Assembly (NCBI GenBank): GCA_947451035.1 | Contig: CANFXR010000002.1 | Location: 22,236-86,235 of the forward strand | Direction of reading: 5' to 3' | Length of the DNA stretch: 64,000 nt | Source: Burkholderiales bacterium | Lineage (GTDB): Bacteria > Pseudomonadota > Gammaproteobacteria > Burkholderiales > Burkholderiaceae_C | Shown: one piece after another, positions 37,301 through 45,750 of the stretch | How the letters are laid out: every line of letters begins with the position of its first letter | How positions within the stretch are numbered: the stretch's first letter is position 1 | Position numbers and translations under genes: made by a program | The notes under the pieces: generated by a model | Databases searched by the model: none | Told to the model about the DNA's origin: nothing | What the model saw: the letters and a program-made list of their open reading frames with translations, nothing else

Positions 37301-38452
37301 ATGAGCAACCACGAATCTGCAGGCGGCCCCAAGCGCGCCCTGATCACCGGCGTCACCGGGCAAGACGGCGCCTATCTGAGCGAACTTCTTCTGGCCAAGG
37401 GCTACGAGGTGCACGGGATCAAGCGGCGCTCGTCGCTGTTCAACACCGAGCGTGTCGATCACCTGTACGAGGACCCGCACGTCGATCACCAGCGCTTCAT
37501 CCTGCATTACGGTGACCTGACCGACAGCACCAACCTCACGCGCATCATTCAGCAGGTGCAGCCCGACGAGATCTACAACCTCGCGGCGATGAGCCACGTG
37601 GGCGTGTCGTTCGAGATGCCCGAGTACACGGCCAATGCCGACGGCATCGGCACCTTGCGCATCCTCGAAGCCATGCGGCTGCTCGGTCTCGAGAAGAAGA
37701 CCCGCTTCTATCAGGCCAGCACCAGCGAGCTGTACGGCCTCGTGCAGGAAACCCCGCAAAAAGAGACCACGCCGTTCTACCCACGCAGTCCCTACGCGGT
37801 GGCCAAGCTCTACGCCTACTGGATCACGGTGAACTACCGCGAGGCCTACGGCATGTACGCGTGCAACGGCATCTTGTTCAACCACGAGAGCCCGCTGCGC
37901 GGCGAGACCTTCGTCACCCGCAAGATCACCCGCGCCATCGCGCGCATCGCACTCGGGCTGCAAGACTGCCTGTACCTGGGCAACATGGACGCGCTGCGCG
38001 ACTGGGGCCACGCCAAGGACTACGTCGAGATGCAGTGGCTCATGCTGCAGCAAGACCAGCCCGAAGACTTCGTCATCGCCACCGGCGTGCAGCACAGCGT
38101 GCGCCAGTTCGTCGAGTTCGCCGCCGCTGAGTTGGGCATCACGCTCGAATTCCGCGGCAGCGGTGCGGCCGAGATCGCCGTCGTGGCGGCCGTCAACCCG
38201 CCGCGAGCGGGCATGGCGCTGACGTGTCGCGTCGGTGACGTGGTGCTGCGGGTGGATCCGCGCTACTACCGGCCCACCGAGGTCGAAACCCTGCTGGGCG
38301 ACCCGACCAAGGCCAAGACCAAGCTCGGCTGGACGCCGGCGACCGACTTTCGCACCCTGGTGCGTGAAATGGTCATTGCCGACTTCACCTCGGCGCGCCG
38401 CGACACGCTGCTCAAGACGGCCGGTTTCCCGACCTTCGACTTCCACGAGTGA
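37301..38452 (+). CDS. gmd: GDP-mannose 4,6-dehydratase
   Basis: Converts GDP-D-mannose to GDP-4-keto-6-deoxy-D-mannose with tightly bound NADP. The 383-residue protein follows the family closely: [49 protein letters not shown], the catalytic [45 protein letters not shown] and [20 protein letters not shown]. The ATG at 37301 gives the standard N-terminus. Its product feeds the GDP-fucose synthase at 15039-16001. It is divergent from the lipoprotein gene, with 154 bases between. Confidence 0.97.
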   Translation: MSNHESAGGPKRALITGVTGQDGAYLSELLLAKGYEVHGIKRRSSLFNTERVDHLYEDPHVDHQRFILHYGDLTDSTNLTRIIQQVQPDEIYNLAAMSHVGVSFEMPEYTANADGIGTLRILEAMRLLGLEKKTRFYQASTSELYGLVQETPQKETTPFYPRSPYAVAKLYAYWITVNYREAYGMYACNGILFNHESPLRGETFVTRKITRAIARIALGLQDCLYLGNMDALRDWGHAKDYVEMQWLMLQQDQPEDFVIATGVQHSVRQFVEFAAAELGITLEFRGSGAAEIAVVAAVNPPRAGMALTCRVGDVVLRVDPRYYRPTEVETLLGDPTKAKTKLGWTPATDFRTLVREMVIADFTSARRDTLLKTAGFPTFDFHE

Positions 38453-38557
38453 GCGCCTGATCCGCTCGAAACAGATACGTTCGGACTAGTTCGCATGACA
38501 TGGCGGCGTCATGGCGGCCGGTGAACATACCCCCTATTCAAGGGGGAGACCTGCGCA

Positions 38558-39895
38558 GTGAAGATCGTCCTGGTGAGCATGAATTTCAGTCCGGAGCTGA
38601 CAGGTGTCGGCAAGTATTCGGGCGAAATGGCCGAGGGTCTGGTCTCGCGTGGCCACGAGGTCTCGGTGGTGTGCGCACCGCCTTACTACCCGTCGTGGAC
38701 GGTCTCGAAGGGCTACTCGGCCTCGGCTTACTCCATCGAGCAGCCGATGCCCGGCCTCACGGTGTACCGCTGCCCGGTGTGGATCCCCAAGCGCCTGAGC
38801 GGCCTCAAGCGGCTGGTGCACCTGGCCAGCTTCGCGCTGAGCAGCGCGTGGATGGTGCTCAAGCTCGTGGGCTGGCAGCCGCAAGTCGTGTTCGTGGTGG
38901 CGCCGGCGCTGTTTTGCGCGCCTGCAGCCTGGCTGGCCGCTCGCTTGTCGGGCGCGCGGGCCTGGTTGCACATTCAGGATTTCGAAGTCGATGCCGCGTT
39001 CGAGCTCGGTTTGCTCAAGCAGCCGTGGATGCGCCGGTTGGCGCGCTTCGGCGAGCGCACCCTGATGCGCCGCTTTGATTCGGTGTCCACCATCTCGAGC
39101 CGCATGATGCGGCTGCTTGGCACCAAGGGCGTGGCCCTGCAAAAGACCGAACTGCTGCCCAACTGGATCGACGTGTCGTGCGTCCACGCCACGCCCGATT
39201 CGGCGCGGCTGCGCCAGTCGCTGTCCATCGAGCCTGCGCAGGTGGTGTGTCTGTTCTCGGGCACGCTCAACCGCAAGCCGGGCCTCGAGGTGCTCATTGA
39301 AGCTGCCCGCCAACTGGCGCACGACCCGCGCGTGGTGATCGTCATCTGCGGCAACGGCGAAATGCGCGCGCCGCTCGAAGCCCTGGCCGCCGGCCTGGGC
39401 AATGTCCGCTTCATGGATCTGTTGCCCGCCGCGCAGCTCAACGCGCTGCTCAACATGGCCGACATCCACCTGCTGCCGCAACTGCGTGGCGCGGCCGATC
39501 TGGTGATGCCTTCCAAGCTGGTGGGCATGCTCGCCAGCGGGCGCCCGGTGATCGCCGCCGGCATGCCCGGCTCCGAAATGGCCACCGTGGTCACGGGCTG
39601 CGGTCTGGTGATCGAACCTGAATGCGCCGACATCTTTGCGCAGGCCATCGTCACGCTGGCCGACGACCCCCAGCGCCGCGACCGGCTGGGTGCTGCGGGC
39701 CGGCAGTACGCCGAGCGTTCGCTCGATTCGCACGCGATCTTCAACCGGCTCGACCAGCGGCTCGAGGCCCTGTGCAACCCGTATCACACGCCGGCCGCAC
39801 CGGTGTCCGGCGTTCGCCTGGCGCGCGCGGTGATGAACTCGATCGAGCCTGTGGCGATCGAACCGGTGGAACGCGAGATCGATCGAGCCCAATAA
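38558..39895 (+). CDS. wcaI: WcaI-like colanic-acid-type glycosyltransferase
   Basis: A 445-residue GT4 enzyme starting at GTG 38558, with AGGGGGAG about ten bases upstream. The N-terminal domain (VSMNFSPELTGVGKYSGEMAEGLVSRGHEVSVVCAPPYYP) and the segment LHIQDFEVDAAFELGLL are the marks of WcaI, the fucosyltransferase-type enzyme of colanic acid synthesis. The donor domain has FSGTLNRKPGLEVLIEAAR and SKLVGMLASGRPVIA. Together with gmd, fcl and WcaF-like genes it supports a fucose-containing polymer. A half-match to the shared operator (GTTCGGACTA, 38479-38488) lies upstream. Confidence 0.88.
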   Translation: MKIVLVSMNFSPELTGVGKYSGEMAEGLVSRGHEVSVVCAPPYYPSWTVSKGYSASAYSIEQPMPGLTVYRCPVWIPKRLSGLKRLVHLASFALSSAWMVLKLVGWQPQVVFVVAPALFCAPAAWLAARLSGARAWLHIQDFEVDAAFELGLLKQPWMRRLARFGERTLMRRFDSVSTISSRMMRLLGTKGVALQKTELLPNWIDVSCVHATPDSARLRQSLSIEPAQVVCLFSGTLNRKPGLEVLIEAARQLAHDPRVVIVICGNGEMRAPLEALAAGLGNVRFMDLLPAAQLNALLNMADIHLLPQLRGAADLVMPSKLVGMLASGRPVIAAGMPGSEMATVVTGCGLVIEPECADIFAQAIVTLADDPQRRDRLGAAGRQYAERSLDSHAIFNRLDQRLEALCNPYHTPAAPVSGVRLARAVMNSIEPVAIEPVEREIDRAQ

Positions 39896-40024
39896 GGATT
39901 GGGGGCGTGGGCGTCTCGCGGCGCACGCGGCGCCGGAGCGTTCCGGGGTGAGGCGCGCTTCACGACGGCGTCACATTGGGTGGGCAGACTGCGGCATCCT
40001 TGAACGCTTGAGAGTCGAGTCACC

Positions 40025-40441
40025 ATGTCCCTTTTACGCCTGCGTCGCGGCTTCACGCTGCTCGAGTTGCTGGTGGTCATGGTCATCATCGGATTGCTCG
40101 CCGCTTACGTCGGCCCCAAGTACTTCTCGCAAGTCGGCAAGTCCGAGGTCAAGACCGCCCGCGCGCAGATCGTCGGCTTCGAAAAAGCGTTGCAGCAATA
40201 CCGCCTCGACGTGGGCAGCCTGCCCACCACCGAGCAGGGCTTGCAGGCCTTGATGACCAAGCCGGCCAACGTCGCCAAGTGGGACGGCCCCTACCTGGAA
40301 AAGGCGCTGCCCGCCGACCCGTGGGGCCACCCTTACGTGTACGTGGCGCCCGGCGAGCACAGCGAATTCGACATCAGCTCGACCGGCCGTGACGGCCGTC
40401 CCGGCGGCGACGGGCTCGACGCCGACGTCACCAACTGGTAA
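40025..40441 (+). CDS. gspG: Type II secretion major pseudopilin GspG
   Basis: A 138-residue pseudopilin with a type IV prepilin-peptidase site and helix, RRGFTLLELLVVMVIIGLLA (cleavage after Gly9, Glu5 of the mature protein conserved). After it comes the GspG body: QLRLDVG-like QYRLDVGSLPTTEQGLQALM, PYLEKALPADPWGHPYVY and the calcium-loop-like GRDGRPGGDGLDADVTNW. It forms the short pseudopilus. First gene of a run of ten tightly spaced genes to 48666. Confidence 0.95.
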   Translation: MSLLRLRRGFTLLELLVVMVIIGLLAAYVGPKYFSQVGKSEVKTARAQIVGFEKALQQYRLDVGSLPTTEQGLQALMTKPANVAKWDGPYLEKALPADPWGHPYVYVAPGEHSEFDISSTGRDGRPGGDGLDADVTNW

Positions 40442-40465
40442 CGCCCGCGGCATCGCGGCAACCCC

Positions 40466-41650
40466 ATGCAGTACGCCGTCAGGGCCATCCACCGGATGCA
40501 GTCGGTCTCGATCACCATCGAGGCCAGTGATGGCGTGGCCGCGCGCCGGCAGGCCGAAGCGCAAGGCTATGCGGTGCTCGCCGTGCAGCCGGCGCGCTCA
40601 GGGCGCTCGATGTTTGCCCGCTCGCCGGTGTTCCCGCTGCTGCACTTCAACCAGAGCCTGCTGATCCTGCTCAAAGCCGGCTTGTCGGTGGTCGAGGCCA
40701 TCGAGACCCTGGCCGACCGCGAAACCCGACCCGACGCCAAGCAGGTGCTGACCCGGCTGCATGAGCAGCTGCGCGAGGGCATCTCGTTTTCGGCCGCGCT
40801 CGAAGCCCAGCCGGCGGTGTTTCCGCCGCTGTACGTGGCCAGCGTGCGCGCCAACGAGCGCACCGGCGCGCTGACCGAGGCCATCGAGCGATTCATCGTC
40901 TACCGCTCGCAGTCCGACCAGATGCGCAAGCGCATCGTCGGCGCGGCCATCTACCCGGCCATGATCCTGGGCGTGGGCACGCTGGTGATCGCGTTCTTGC
41001 TGCTCTACGTGGTGCCGCGCTTCAGCCAGGTGTTTCAGGACATGGGCGAGCGCATCCCGCTGATGTCGCGCTTGCTTTTGCAGTGGGGCCAGTTCGCGCA
41101 TGCGCACGGCTTGGAACTGGTCGGCGGTGGCGTGCTGCTGCTGGGCGGTGTGGGCTACGCGCTCACGCGAGCGTCGGTGCAGCTGGCCATCGGCCGCCAG
41201 ATCCAGCGCATTCCGCACATCGGCGAGGTGGTGCGCGTGTACCAGCTCGCGCGCTTTTACCGCGCGCTGGGCATGCTGCAGCAAGCGGGCATCCCCATCG
41301 TGACCGCGCTCGACATGGTGGTCGGTCTGCTGCCGATCTCGCTGCACCCGGCGCTGGCCGCGGCACGGCGCGACATCGGCGAGGGCCGCTCGATCTCGGC
41401 AGCTTTCGAGACGCACGGCCTGACCACCGCGGTGTCGCTGCGCTTGCTGCGCGTGGCCGAGAAAACCGGCCAGATGGGCGAGATGCTCGAGCGCACCGCC
41501 GGCTTTCACGAAGAAGACATTTCGCAGTCCATCGAGTGGTTCATCCGGCTGTTCGAGCCGCTGCTGATGATCGTCATGGGCGTGGTGATCGGCGTGGTCG
41601 TGCTGCTGATGTACGCACCGATCTTCGAACTCGCAGGCAGCATCCAGTGA
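40466..41650 (+). CDS. gspF: Type II secretion inner-membrane protein GspF
   Basis: A 394-residue polytopic platform protein with two GspF domains: LLHFNQSLLILLKAGLSVVEAIETLADRE and later ARFYRALGMLQQAGIPIVTALDMV, separated by membrane helices. The last helix is IVMGVVIGVVVLLMYAPIFEL. It connects the cytoplasmic ATPase with the pseudopilus. Length is normal. The stop overlaps the GTG start of gspE. Confidence 0.95.
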   Translation: MQYAVRAIHRMQSVSITIEASDGVAARRQAEAQGYAVLAVQPARSGRSMFARSPVFPLLHFNQSLLILLKAGLSVVEAIETLADRETRPDAKQVLTRLHEQLREGISFSAALEAQPAVFPPLYVASVRANERTGALTEAIERFIVYRSQSDQMRKRIVGAAIYPAMILGVGTLVIAFLLLYVVPRFSQVFQDMGERIPLMSRLLLQWGQFAHAHGLELVGGGVLLLGGVGYALTRASVQLAIGRQIQRIPHIGEVVRVYQLARFYRALGMLQQAGIPIVTALDMVVGLLPISLHPALAAARRDIGEGRSISAAFETHGLTTAVSLRLLRVAEKTGQMGEMLERTAGFHEEDISQSIEWFIRLFEPLLMIVMGVVIGVVVLLMYAPIFELAGSIQ

Positions 41651-43353
41651 ACACGGTCAACGAATCCTTGTTGCACGACGAGGCGCTCATCGTCAGGCTC
41701 ACGCCCGATGTGGTGCGCGCGGCGCGCCAGCGCGCCTCGAGCGAGCAGCGCAGCGTGAGCGCGGTGCTCGAAGACGACCTCGCCGTGTCGGCCGAAGCAC
41801 TGGTGCACGCGCTGGGCCGGGCGCTGCACCACCGCGTGTTCGACAACGCCGTGCTGGCCAGCCTGCCGCCGGCGTTTGATCTGATCGACTACGCCGAGGG
41901 CGCACGCCGCGGCTGTCTGGCGTTTCGCGAGGCCGGCGTGATCTGGGCGGTGGTGTCCGACCCGTTCAACGACGCGCTGCAGGCGTGGTGCGTCGAGCAC
42001 CTGGGCGTGCCGCACGAAATCGCTCTGGCCAGCGCCGACGACATCGCCGCGCTGCTGTCGCGCCATGAAGACTCCATGCGCGCCATCGACACCGCGCTGC
42101 CCACCGGCGAGCAGGCCGCCGACAGCGGCGCCGATCTCGAAGACCTGTCGATCCGCTCCATCGGCGAAGGCACCAGCGTGGTCGTCAAGCTGGTGCATTC
42201 CACGCTGTACGACGCGCTCAAGAGCGGCGTGAGCGACATCCACATCGAGTCGCACCTCAGCGGCCTGGTCATCAAGTACCGGCTCGACGGCACGCTGGCG
42301 CAGGTCGGTTCGATCGAAGGCCGCGAGCTCGCCGAGCAGGTGCTGTCGCGCCTGAAGGTGATGTCCGAGCTCGACATCGCCGAGCGGCGCATCCCGCAAG
42401 ACGGGCGTTTCCGCGTGCGTGCGCTCGGTCGCGAGATCGACTTTCGCGTGTCCATCATGCCCAGCATCCACGGCGAGGACGCGGTGGTGCGCGTGCTCGA
42501 CAAGCGCTCGCTGGCCGATCAGGCGTCGGGCCTGCGGCTCGACGTGCTGGGCTTCGACGACACCACGCTGGCCACCTTCCGCCGCATGGCGCGCGACCCC
42601 TACGGGCTGCTGCTGGTCACCGGCCCGACCGGCAGCGGCAAGACGACCACGCTGTACGCGGCGATTTCCGAGACCAACCACGGTCACGACAAGATCATCA
42701 CCATCGAAGACCCGGTCGAATACCAGCTGCCCGGCGTGCTGCAGATCCCGGTCAACGAGAAGAAGGGCCTGACCTTCGCGCGCGGCCTGCGCTCGATCCT
42801 GCGCCACGACCCCGACCGGATCATGGTCGGCGAGATCCGCGACCCCGAGACCGCGCAGATCGCCATCCAGGCCGCGCTCACCGGCCACCTGGTGCTGTCC
42901 ACCGTGCACGCCAACAACGTGTTCGACGTGATCGGCCGCTTCACCCACATGGACGTCGATCCGTACAGCTTCGTGTCGGCGCTCACCGGCGTGCTCGCGC
43001 AGCGGCTGGTGCGCGTGAACTGCGTGCATTGCAGCGAGATTGTTTCGGTCACCGAAGCCGCGCTGCGCGAGTCGCTGATCGACCCCGCGCGCGTCGAAGG
43101 CCGCGTGCTGCGCGCCAGCCACGGCTGCGGCAAGTGCCGCGGCACCGGCTACAAGGGCCGCAAGGCGGTGGGTGAGCTGCTCATCCTCGACGACGCGCTG
43201 CGCGAGCTGATCGTCGCGCGCGCCCCGGTGCGCCAGATCAAGGACGCCGCGCGGCGCAACGGCACGCGCTTTTTGCGCGACGCGGCGGTCGATTTGTTCC
43301 TCGACGGCCTGACCACACTCGACGAGATCAACCGTGTCACGCTGGTCGCCTGA
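41647..43353 (+). CDS. gspE: Type II secretion ATPase GspE
   Basis: A 568-residue cytoplasmic ATPase. It has a longer GspE/MshE-like N-terminal domain (about residues 1-160), then the core with Walker A GPTGSGKTTT (326-335), the Asp box ITIEDPVEYQLPG, Walker B-like DPDRIMVGEIRD, the His box LSTVHAN, and a zinc-binding tetracysteine (CVHC, later CGKC). The start at GTG 41647 overlaps the gspF stop. The extended N-domain is closer to MshE/PilB than to classical GspE. Confidence 0.95.
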   Translation: MNTVNESLLHDEALIVRLTPDVVRAARQRASSEQRSVSAVLEDDLAVSAEALVHALGRALHHRVFDNAVLASLPPAFDLIDYAEGARRGCLAFREAGVIWAVVSDPFNDALQAWCVEHLGVPHEIALASADDIAALLSRHEDSMRAIDTALPTGEQAADSGADLEDLSIRSIGEGTSVVVKLVHSTLYDALKSGVSDIHIESHLSGLVIKYRLDGTLAQVGSIEGRELAEQVLSRLKVMSELDIAERRIPQDGRFRVRALGREIDFRVSIMPSIHGEDAVVRVLDKRSLADQASGLRLDVLGFDDTTLATFRRMARDPYGLLLVTGPTGSGKTTTLYAAISETNHGHDKIITIEDPVEYQLPGVLQIPVNEKKGLTFARGLRSILRHDPDRIMVGEIRDPETAQIAIQAALTGHLVLSTVHANNVFDVIGRFTHMDVDPYSFVSALTGVLAQRLVRVNCVHCSEIVSVTEAALRESLIDPARVEGRVLRASHGCGKCRGTGYKGRKAVGELLILDDALRELIVARAPVRQIKDAARRNGTRFLRDAAVDLFLDGLTTLDEINRVTLVA

Positions 43354-44083
43354 TCGCGCGCTGTTTCGCCTGGGCGACGCGGCGGGCGCCGCGCCCGTCG
43401 AAGGCGTGAGCGCGCTCGATTCCCTGCTCGCCGGCTTCGAAGCCGAGCTCGATGCGCGCGCACTGCGCCGCGGCACGCGGCTCGACTGCGTGCTGGGCGG
43501 CGAGTGCGTGCGCTACCGCATCGTGCCGTGGCGCGACGATCTGGCCACCCCTGCGCAGCGGCAGCGGCTGGCCGAGCAGGTGTTTGTCGAAGCCTATGGC
43601 GAGGTCGCCCGCGGCTGGACGGTGCGTCAGCACGCCGAGCGCCACGGCGCGGCCACGCTGGCGTGCGCGATCGACGCCGCGCTGCTCGACCGGCTGGCCG
43701 CGCTGGCGCTCGCGCGCGGTCTCAAGCTGGCCAGCGTGCAGCCCGCGCTGATGCACGACCACAACCGCTCGCGCTTCGAGCTCGAGGCCGGCTGGTGCTG
43801 GTTCGTGTCGGTCGAAGCCGCCTGGACCACCGCTGTGCTGATGACGCCCAGCGAGCCGCTGCACGTGCGCCGGCTGCCGAGCGGCGACGGCGATCTGGCG
43901 CGGCTGCTCGATCGCGAATGGTTCACGCTCGGCATCGACGCGCCGCGCTGCCCGGTCTACGTGGTGCGCACGCCCGGCGGCATGGCCGAGACGCGCGCCT
44001 ACGCCTGGCGCGCCAATTCGCATTGGTCGTTCGTGCCGTTGCCCGGGCCCGCCGACTCCGAATCCGAGGCGCTCGCCGCATGA
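43334..44083 (+). CDS. GspL/PilM-like cytoplasmic component, poorly conserved
   Basis: A 249-residue soluble protein encoded directly after gspE, overlapping it by 20 bases and starting at GTG. No clear domain is visible. Its position and its pairing with a downstream small bitopic protein match the PilM/cytoplasmic GspL slot. It may adopt an actin-like or related fold (strings such as RLDCVLGGECVRYRIVPWRDD and LACAIDAALLDRLAALALARG resemble the HofM/PilM class), but this is inference from gene order. Confidence 0.5.
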   Translation: MSRWSPDRALFRLGDAAGAAPVEGVSALDSLLAGFEAELDARALRRGTRLDCVLGGECVRYRIVPWRDDLATPAQRQRLAEQVFVEAYGEVARGWTVRQHAERHGAATLACAIDAALLDRLAALALARGLKLASVQPALMHDHNRSRFELEAGWCWFVSVEAAWTTAVLMTPSEPLHVRRLPSGDGDLARLLDREWFTLGIDAPRCPVYVVRTPGGMAETRAYAWRANSHWSFVPLPGPADSESEALAA

Positions 44084-44619
44084 CGCGCGCTGCGCTGCAA
44101 CTCGATTTCGTCGCGCCGCCGCGGCTGCGCTGGCGCTGGCTCAGCGGCGCGGCGCTGGCCGCGATGGCGTTGCTGCTGGCGCTGCTGGTCGTCTTCCAGA
44201 CGCGCGTGTCGCAGCGGCATGAAGCGGCCGCCAGCCGCCACGAGCTGCTCAGCGAGCGGCTGCGCGGGGCCAGCCCGCGCGCCTCGGCCGCACCCGATGC
44301 GCTCACGCGCGCCGACATCGGCCGCGCCAACGGCGTCATCGAAGAACTCGCCGTGCCGTGGGAGCGGCTGTTCGATGCCGTCGAGGACGCCGATGCCCGC
44401 GGCCTGGGCGCGCTGTCGCTCACGCCCAATGCGCGCGAGCGCACGCTGCGCTTTGCCGGCGAAGCGCGCGACATCAACGAGTTGCTCGCCTACGTCGACC
44501 GCATGGCCGCGCAGTCGGCGCTGCGCGAAGTGCATCTCGAGGGCTACAACACCGTGGCGCGCGATGGCCAGCCGGTGCTGTCGTTCACCCTCGCGGCCAG
44601 CTGGCACGGCCTGCCATGA
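44080..44619 (+). CDS. PilN/GspL-C-like bitopic protein
   Basis: A 179-residue protein with a short cytoplasmic N-terminus (LDFVAPPRLRWRW), one membrane helix (ALAAMALLLALLVVFQT), a helical periplasmic region, and a ferredoxin-like tail ending RDGQPVLSFTLAASWHGLP. The FVAP(P) N-terminus and helix match PilN-like proteins that bridge the cytoplasmic PilM partner to the periplasm. Overlaps both neighbours by 4 bases. Confidence 0.6.
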   Translation: MTRAALQLDFVAPPRLRWRWLSGAALAAMALLLALLVVFQTRVSQRHEAAASRHELLSERLRGASPRASAAPDALTRADIGRANGVIEELAVPWERLFDAVEDADARGLGALSLTPNARERTLRFAGEARDINELLAYVDRMAAQSALREVHLEGYNTVARDGQPVLSFTLAASWHGLP

Positions 44620-45218
44620 AGCGCCACCTGTGGAACCTCGTCAGCGTCTGGCGCGGCGTCGGGCTGCCCGGTTGGGTGGCCGCCGCGCTGGCACTGACGT
44701 GCGCCGTGCTGTGGTTGGGCGGCATCGCGCCGCAGCGCGCCGAGACCGCACGGTTGGTTGAAGAAAGCGCCGCGCTCGAGCAGCGCATGGCCGACGGTGC
44801 GGCGCACCCCGCGCCCACCGAATCCGCCCCGCAACGCCAACTTGCGGCGTTCATGCAGCGCTTTCCGTCCGAAGGCGAAATGGCCAGCTCGCTGCGCGTG
44901 CTGCACGCGGCCGCCCGGCGCCAGGGCGTGCAGCTCGACCAGGCCGAGTTCAAGTTCAGCCCCGAGCCCGCAGGCTTGCTGGCGCGCTACGCCATCGTGC
45001 TGCCGGTGAAGGCCGACTACAAGGCGCTGCGCGGCTTCATCCGAGAGGCCATGCGCGAGTTGCCCGGCCTGGCGATGGAAGAGCTCAACGTGCGCCGCGG
45101 CGACGCCAAGTCGCCCGTGCTCGAAGCGCAGATCCGCTTCGTGCTGTTCGTGGCGCGGCCCGATTCACCGCCGCGAGCGGTCGCCACCGCGGCGCTGCAG
45201 CCTGCTCGGGAGCGCTGA
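44616..45218 (+). CDS. PilO/GspM-like bitopic protein
   Basis: A 200-residue protein with one N-terminal membrane helix (WVAAALALTCAVLWLGGIAP), a coiled-coil-like stretch (ETARLVEESAALEQRMADG) and a periplasmic ferredoxin-like domain with VQLDQAEFKFSPEPAGLLARYAIVLPVKADYKALRGFI. This is the PilO/GspM layout. It overlaps the upstream gene and precedes the PilP-like gene by four bases. Confidence 0.65.
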   Translation: MKRHLWNLVSVWRGVGLPGWVAAALALTCAVLWLGGIAPQRAETARLVEESAALEQRMADGAAHPAPTESAPQRQLAAFMQRFPSEGEMASSLRVLHAAARRQGVQLDQAEFKFSPEPAGLLARYAIVLPVKADYKALRGFIREAMRELPGLAMEELNVRRGDAKSPVLEAQIRFVLFVARPDSPPRAVATAALQPARER

Positions 45219-45222
45219 CACC

Positions 45223-45750
45223 ATGGCCGCCATGACCCCCGCGCGCAAGCGCATCGCCATCGCGATCGTGGTGCTCGGCGGCGCCTTGATCGCCGAGCGC
45301 GTGGTCGAGCTGAGCACGGCTGACGAGCCCGTGGTCGAAGCCGCCGCGCCCAAGCGCGTGCGATCGACGGCGGCAGCGGCGCCAGGGCAGGGCGGTGCCA
45401 CGGCGCTGCGTGTTGATCGGCTTGAAGACCGGCAGCACGCGCTCGAAGCCGCCCATGAGTCGGCCACGCTGTTTGGCACCACCAGTTGGGCGCCTGTCGT
45501 GCCTGAGGCACCGCCGCCGCCACCGCCCAGGCCGGTGGCACCGCCCTTTCCCTACGCCTACATGGGCAAGCTGCTCGAAGACGGCGTGCTCACGGCGTTT
45601 TTCACCCAGGGCAACCGCGTGATTCCGGTCAAGGCCGGTGACACCGTCGATGCGGTGTTCCGCGTCGACCAGATGACGAACCAAAACATGAAGCTGACCT
45701 ACCTTCCGCTGAACGAAACCCAGGAACTGGTGCTGGGGAACACGCCATGA
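45223..45750 (+). CDS. PilP/GspC-like periplasmic protein
   Basis: A 175-residue protein with an N-terminal membrane helix (IAIAIVVLGGALIAERVVEL), a Pro-rich linker (PEAPPPPPPRPVAPPFPY) and a C-terminal beta-domain (YMGKLLEDGVLTAFFTQGNRVIPVKAGDTV) like the homology region of GspC or PilP that contacts the secretin. This gives an envelope-spanning link to the secretin encoded next, which overlaps it by 4 bases. Confidence 0.65.
   Translation: MAAMTPARKRIAIAIVVLGGALIAERVVELSTADEPVVEAAAPKRVRSTAAAAPGQGGATALRVDRLEDRQHALEAAHESATLFGTTSWAPVVPEAPPPPPPRPVAPPFPYAYMGKLLEDGVLTAFFTQGNRVIPVKAGDTVDAVFRVDQMTNQNMKLTYLPLNETQELVLGNTP

Noticed and set aside
38473..38488. Possible eighth dyad upstream of the WcaI-like gene
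   Set aside because: Only the right half (GTTCGGACTA) matches; the left half AGATAC does not. Kept as a half-site, not counted as a full site.
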